19,301 bases of DNA, taken from contig JBFXDW010000031.1 in NCBI GenBank assembly GCA_050180745.1, positions 1-19,301 of the forward strand, read 5' to 3'. Made by a program: the position numbers and the translations under genes. Positions 15,858 to 19,301 of the stretch are shown here, one piece after another. The notes below the pieces were generated by a model that had not been told where the DNA came from, did no database searches, and was given only the letters and a program-made list of their open reading frames with translations. How positions within the stretch are numbered: position 1 is the first letter of the stretch; each line of letters starts with the position of its first letter. Source of the DNA: JBFXDW01 sp050180745 (GTDB lineage: Bacteria > Pseudomonadota > Alphaproteobacteria > UBA9219).

Positions 15858-15892
15858 AAAGAGCCGCCTGTTTTTTTGCGGCTCTTTTTTTT
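15858..15892 (+). terminator. Rho-independent terminator after the small membrane-protein gene
   Basis: AAAGAGCCGC at 15858-15867 pairs perfectly with GCGGCTCTTT at 15878-15887 around a ten-base loop, and the T run continues to 15892. It begins 24 bases after the stop codon. It closes the transcript that includes the small gene, and any read-through from tolB, so pal should need its own promoter downstream. Confidence 0.9.
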
Positions 15893-16087
15893 GTTTGTTT
15901 GTTTTTGTCCCCTTGATTCGTAACGCAAGTCGAGCTAGTCTCCTTGGTGTAGGGTTGAGGGCTTTCTCGCATGGGGCGGAAGGATTCCTCTTAAACCTTG
16001 ATCTTTTCAGATTTACCAAAATGCTCTGGAACTAACCGGACAATGCGTAGTCACTCCGGCCACATCTTGAGACAAAGGGGGACAACA

Positions 16088-16597
16088 ATGAATAAATTTT
16101 TATCTCTGGCAGCAGCTCTGGTCCTGCTCTCAGCTTGCGGCTCAACAGGAAATGATGGCGGCATGGGATCCATGGACGGAACCATGAACACACCCAACGG
16201 CGGCTCATCTTTGCAAGGAGGCATGGGTGTAGCTAATCCAGGTACACAAGAAGATATGGTCGTCAATGTTGGCGATCGCGTCTTCTTCAACTTTGATCAA
16301 TCAAACTTGACTCAAGAAGCTCGCTCAACATTGGATCGCCAAGCGTCATGGCTTCGCAAATATCCAAACGTTTCTGTTACAATCGAAGGCCATTGCGACG
16401 AGCGTGGCACGCGTGAGTACAACCTTGCTCTTGGCGAACGTCGTGCTATGGCCGTCAAGAACTATCTGGTTGCAACGGGCGTTGGCGAAGACCGCTTGAC
16501 GACTGTGAGCTATGGCAAAGAGCGTCCTGCTGTTCTAGGTGGCAACGAAGCAGCTTGGGCACAAAACCGCCGCTCTGTTACGGTAGTTATGCAATAA
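16088..16597 (+). CDS. pal: Peptidoglycan-associated lipoprotein Pal
   Basis: Pal is the outer-membrane lipoprotein end of the Tol-Pal system and binds peptidoglycan and TolB. The 169-residue precursor has a lipoprotein signal peptide ending in the lipobox LSAC, with lipidated Cys17 followed by Gly (no Asp at +2, consistent with outer-membrane sorting). A flexible Gly/Met/Asn-rich linker (18-52) precedes the OmpA-like domain (about 60-169), which shows FFNFDQSNL, VTIEGHCDERGTREYNLALGERRA and NRRSVTVVM. The first of these and the GHCDERG..EYN..LG..RA block are the peptidoglycan-binding signature. The frame extends back to 15998, but the ATG at 16088 has AAAGGGGG seven bases upstream and gives a proper signal peptide. 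It is separated from tolB by an unrelated gene and a terminator. A weak promoter candidate is TTGATT-N17-TAGTCT at 15913-15941. Confidence 0.96.
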   Translation: MNKFLSLAAALVLLSACGSTGNDGGMGSMDGTMNTPNGGSSLQGGMGVANPGTQEDMVVNVGDRVFFNFDQSNLTQEARSTLDRQASWLRKYPNVSVTIEGHCDERGTREYNLALGERRAMAVKNYLVATGVGEDRLTTVSYGKERPAVLGGNEAAWAQNRRSVTVVMQ

Positions 16598-16619
16598 GCT
16601 TCGCTTATAATAAAGAAAG

Positions 16620-16652
16620 GCCGCTGTTTTTTATAAAGCAGCGGCTTTTTTT
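16620..16652 (+). terminator. Rho-independent terminator of pal, overlapping the end of convergent yggU
   Basis: GCCGCTG (16620-16626) pairs with CAGCGGC (16639-16645) around a 12-base loop, and TTTTTTT follows at 16646-16652. It lies 22 bases after the pal stop. The stop codon of the minus-strand yggU gene (16631-16633) is in the loop, and the distal stem and T run encode the last residues of that protein. On the minus strand the hairpin is followed by CTTTCTTTA, so it may also weakly end the yggU transcript. Confidence 0.88.
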
Positions 16653-16933
16653 ATGTCTGCTTCCTTCACCCCGTGAATCTCAACGATCTTGATCCTACCT
16701 GTTTGCCCTGCCTTTAAAAGAACCTCTGCCTTAGAAAGACCGAGTTTCTTCGCGATTTGCTGACAGATTTCTTGATTGGCCTTGCCGCCTTCTGCCCTGG
16801 ATGCTACAGCAATTTCAAGCGCCTGTTTGCCCTCGCCAATATCAACTACGCACCAACCTCGCGCATGCTTGCTGTTTGGCTTTGCCTTGACCGTAACGCG
16901 CACGCCGCCCTCAAAAGAAGAAAGAAAAGACAT
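16631..16933 (-). CDS. yggU: YggU/DUF167 family protein
   Basis: This small protein (100 residues) belongs to the conserved DUF167 (YggU) family, whose biochemical role is unknown. Family features are the opening GGVRVTVKAKPNSK strand, ALEIAVASRAEGGKANQEICQQIAKKLGL (about 38-66) with the invariant GKAN, and the closing VLLKAGQTGRIKIVEI strand. The start ATG at 16933 shares one base with the stop of the upstream gene (TGATG), which indicates coupling; a TTG directly before it is not needed. The C-terminal residues are encoded by the pal terminator stem and T tract on the opposite strand. Confidence 0.87.
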   Translation of the reverse strand: MSFLSSFEGGVRVTVKAKPNSKHARGWCVVDIGEGKQALEIAVASRAEGGKANQEICQQIAKKLGLSKAEVLLKAGQTGRIKIVEIHGVKEADIKKAAAL

Positions 16934-17331
16934 CAATCTAGATTCAATTCCTCAGGCGATCTATGGATCGCCCACCATCCGGGCGTATAATGTGGTTTTT
17001 TAGGAGCTGGCTCAGAAAAGAAGCTGTGGAGAAGAGCCTTCAGATTCGACCCTACCTGAGATGCAGGACCCTTTGTCCCCGTAGCCACATTAGGCACAGC
17101 CGCCGCTTGCGTTGGATTTAGGGGTTGCGTCTTTTTAAAGTGAGCTGTTTTGCGGTACCAGTGCTTTGTTGGTTGGTAATCTTTACGTTTATTTTCTAAC
17201 GAAGGATCAACCCAAAATTTCGGCGCGCTGGCATTACCAGTACGAAGCAGGGGGTCCATAAAAGAAAATATCTTTAACGGCGCATAAAATTGGGGGGGTC
17301 TTTGACCATAAATCAAATCGAGATAACTCAT
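16933..17331 (-). CDS. Uncharacterised small protein coupled to yggU
   Basis: I do not recognise this 132-residue protein. It has no signal peptide or clear membrane helix. The sequence is polar and rich in Pro, Lys, Ala and Thr, with aromatic clusters at the start (MSYLDLIYGQRPPQFYAPLK), in the middle (PTKHWYRKTAHFKK) and at the end (PHYTPGWWAIHRSPEELNLD). The middle, about 70-100, is low-complexity Ala/Thr/Gly/Pro and probably disordered. A strong AGGAGG at 17339-17344, seven bases before the ATG, and a one-base overlap with yggU make it very likely a real gene. It lies 63 bases downstream of comEC. A run of seven C residues on its coding strand (17292-17298 region) encodes the Pro-Pro near residue 12. 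A scaffold or small adaptor is possible, but nothing in the sequence decides it. Confidence 0.72.
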   Translation of the reverse strand: MSYLDLIYGQRPPQFYAPLKIFSFMDPLLRTGNASAPKFWVDPSLENKRKDYQPTKHWYRKTAHFKKTQPLNPTQAAAVPNVATGTKGPASQVGSNLKALLHSFFSEPAPKKPHYTPGWWAIHRSPEELNLD

Positions 17332-17394
17332 CCTTGATCCTCCTTCATCTGTAAGATGCGCAATTGGCTCACTCTATCACAAAAAGAAAAAACT

Positions 17395-19301
17395 CTAAAG
17401 AGTCCATGGTCGCCTGCCTGTTCGAACCGTTTTGATCATTATGTCATCTTCAGACAGAAAAAGACTGTGCCCGCCTTTCTGAGCTAACGCCTTTTCATCA
17501 ATGATATATTTAGCCTCGCATTTCTGAAGAGCAAAGGGCGCAACAACGATATCTGCGTTTTGGCATGAATCTGAAATTGTCTGAAAAGAAGCTTTATCCA
17601 TAAGAAACGCGGTTTTAAGTCCCTCTTTTCCAAACCAAAATACCTTATCCTTAGGTGGTTTTAAAAACGTGACCCACCGCGCGTTGGCGAGCTGTTTCCA
17701 CTGCGCTGGTAAAAAGCCCATTTTCTTTTTGCCATAAAGAAGCAGTTTATGATCCTGTGTCCGCACCGCCCAAACGCCTTTTTCAGCCGCAACAAAAATA
17801 TCCGGCGTTTGGCTATAAAGGGGATAAAAACATGCGATAAAAAAAGAAATTAAACCCAAAAACCTCCATTTCTTCTGCCATAAACACACCCAAAAACCGC
17901 CTCCCACAGCCATAAAAAAGGCCGCATAAGGCATCAATGGCATATTAATCTGTGCATAAGGCCAGCTTGATACCTCACGCGCCACATCAATAATAACCGC
18001 AACACCTTGCCCCGTCGCTTTGACAAAAGGAGCCTCTAGCCCAAAGGGTGTCGTGAGATATGTCAACAAAAGCGTAGGCATAACCCAAAAACTGGTCAAA
18101 GGAAGGGCAATCATATTGGCAATCACGCCGTAAAAGCTGAAGCTTTGAAAATGAAAAAGTGCAAAAGGGGTGGTTGCTGCTGTTGCGAGCAACGAGGTCA
18201 CTATAATATCCAACCCGCTTCGTCCTATTTTTCTAAGCCACCGAGGAAACGCCTGACTTGCCCCCTCTTTAATAGCCTGATCGAAGCGCTTTTCATAAAA
18301 AGCAACCATTGCCAGAACAGCCGCAAAAGACATCTGGAAACTGGGGCCAACCACAGCGCTAGGAGCCAGCAGCATAATCACCATCGCCGCCAAGGCCACA
18401 AGGCGCATGCTCATAGCCTTACGATCCGCAATAACGGCAAACAGAACTATTCCGGTCATTAATGCCGAACGAACCGTCGGCGTCTCTGGCCCCACCAACA
18501 TTACGTAGGCTGCTGTACTGAAAATAGCGGCAAAAGCTGCAATTTTTTTCGTATGAAATCGTAAAGCTACCATCGGGACAAGCGCCAGCAAAAACCGAAG
18601 AGGGATATAAACCAAAAGCGCAAACATGCTGACATGAATGCCCGAGATCGACAGCAAGTGCGACAGACCAGAGGCCCGCATAGCTTTCATGACATCCGCA
18701 TCAATACTCGATTGGCTACCGGACAAAAGCGTGGCCGTCATATCAGCTTCTGGACCGCTCAAGTGCTGATAGCTTTTATCCAGAAGTGTCCGCCTCATCT
18801 TCTCAAAAACGAGACTAAATCCGTCCCAAAAGAAAGGCGGCTCGTCTGTTTTCCGCAAACGAGGCCCCGCATAAGCCACAGCCGTTCCGCCAAGTTGCTT
18901 AAAGTAACTGTACCGTCTGAAATCGTAAGTGCGAGGTGCCACGCTTTCTCCAGGAGGCCATAAAGGCCCCCAAACATTCACGATCGCTCCCGCAGGAGGC
19001 AGGTCAGCCAACGGCATCTTCGTTTTCACCCTGATATAACGCGGCGTTTCGGCTTTAGAGACACCTCTAATATAAGGATCTTTTAAAAGAATCCTTGTCT
19101 TATTATCAGGCAAAACATCCGCATGCATAAGACGACCCGTAACGGAGGTTGCGTCCATAGGATGCGTCAAGAGCGGCGCACGGACAAACCAGCTTTCTAT
19201 TTGTGCCGCATTAAATCCCAGAAAAAACGTCAAAAGCGCCGCGCTAAGGGGCTGAAAAACGTTATTGTTTCGAAACAGATAAGCAATTATGAGCCATAAC
19301 G
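17395..19301 (-). CDS. comEC: ComEC/Rec2-family DNA internalisation protein, 5' end beyond the right edge
   Basis: The frame stays open to the last base of the window, so the N-terminus is missing; about 634 residues are visible. ComEC forms the inner-membrane channel that brings single-stranded DNA into the cytoplasm during natural transformation. The visible part starts within the N-terminal membrane/DUF4131 region (QPLSAALLTFFLGFNAAQIE), continues through an OB-like periplasmic domain (RYIRVKTKMPLADLP, VNVWGPLWPPG), and reaches the core Competence domain marked by ASGLSHLLSISGIHVSMFALLV. Many membrane helices follow. The C-terminal soluble part (last 150 residues or so) lacks the HxHxDH metal motif of the metallo-beta-lactamase domain found in Bacillus ComEC and ends in TGRRPWTL, as in many alphaproteobacterial homologues. 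A TTG at 19233 is not the true start. Confidence 0.9.
   Translation of the reverse strand, partial: LWLIIAYLFRNNNVFQPLSAALLTFFLGFNAAQIESWFVRAPLLTHPMDATSVTGRLMHADVLPDNKTRILLKDPYIRGVSKAETPRYIRVKTKMPLADLPPAGAIVNVWGPLWPPGESVAPRTYDFRRYSYFKQLGGTAVAYAGPRLRKTDEPPFFWDGFSLVFEKMRRTLLDKSYQHLSGPEADMTATLLSGSQSSIDADVMKAMRASGLSHLLSISGIHVSMFALLVYIPLRFLLALVPMVALRFHTKKIAAFAAIFSTAAYVMLVGPETPTVRSALMTGIVLFAVIADRKAMSMRLVALAAMVIMLLAPSAVVGPSFQMSFAAVLAMVAFYEKRFDQAIKEGASQAFPRWLRKIGRSGLDIIVTSLLATAATTPFALFHFQSFSFYGVIANMIALPLTSFWVMPTLLLTYLTTPFGLEAPFVKATGQGVAVIIDVAREVSSWPYAQINMPLMPYAAFFMAVGGGFWVCLWQKKWRFLGLISFFIACFYPLYSQTPDIFVAAEKGVWAVRTQDHKLLLYGKKKMGFLPAQWKQLANARWVTFLKPPKDKVFWFGKEGLKTAFLMDKASFQTISDSCQNADIVVAPFALQKCEAKYIIDEKALAQKGGHSLFLSEDDIMIKTVRTGRRPWTL

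Noticed and set aside
15893..16087. Possible tRNA or small RNA in the gap before pal
   Set aside because: I looked for a cloverleaf and for T-loop or anticodon patterns and found none. The only structured element nearby is the terminator ending at 15892.
1..19301. CRISPR arrays, insertion sequences, phage genes or attachment sites
   Set aside because: No spaced direct repeats, transposase or integrase signatures, or terminal inverted repeats were seen. All large frames are housekeeping or membrane genes.

Overview
The window is chromosomal housekeeping DNA from a Gram-negative bacterium, most likely an alphaproteobacterium with moderate GC (mid-40s percent by eye). The main evidence is the gene string ruvC-ruvA-ruvB-ybgC-tolQ-tolR-tolA-tolB with pal just downstream, together with the pairs tsaD-gpsA and pepA-holC. 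Genus cannot be judged from the sequence alone. Genes are tightly packed, with many ATGA or TGATG stop/start overlaps. TGA is clearly a stop codon, so the standard bacterial code applies.

Layout. (1) Positions 1-467, minus: the 5' part of an aspartate ammonia-lyase gene that leaves the window on the left, followed by a 378-base AT-rich spacer with no gene I can support. (2) Positions 846-6194, minus: a likely operon in the order pepA (leucyl aminopeptidase), holC (DNA polymerase III chi), a FieF-type metal efflux pump, and a large membrane glycosyltransferase. (3) Positions 6260-7072, plus: a YmdB-type cyclic-nucleotide phosphodiesterase, divergent from pepA. (4) Positions 7095-9136, minus: tsaD and gpsA, coupled by an ATGA overlap. 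(5) Positions 9216-15280, plus: the Holliday-junction genes ruvCAB, the acyl-CoA thioesterase ybgC, and tolQRAB. (6) Positions 15337-16652, plus: a small unrecognised two-helix membrane protein with its own promoter-like box and a strong terminator, then the lipoprotein gene pal with its own terminator. (7) Positions 16631-19301, minus: comEC (5' end beyond the right edge), a small unrecognised protein, and a YggU/DUF167 protein.

How the genes work together. RuvA, RuvB and RuvC branch-migrate and cut Holliday junctions. TolQ, TolR and TolA form the inner-membrane motor that uses the proton gradient to act on periplasmic TolB and outer-membrane Pal, keeping the envelope together during division. 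The rest are independent housekeeping functions: tRNA t6A modification, glycerol-3-phosphate supply, peptide turnover, replication clamp loading, metal export and DNA uptake.

I do not see a convincing new defence, mobile or biosynthetic system. The points most worth a second look are the unrecognised membrane protein that separates tolB from pal, a 12-codon ORF just upstream of a tolA gene that lacks a Shine-Dalgarno sequence, a G10 tract between holC and the efflux gene, the pal terminator lying inside the 3' end of the convergent yggU gene, and the uncharacterised protein coupled to yggU.
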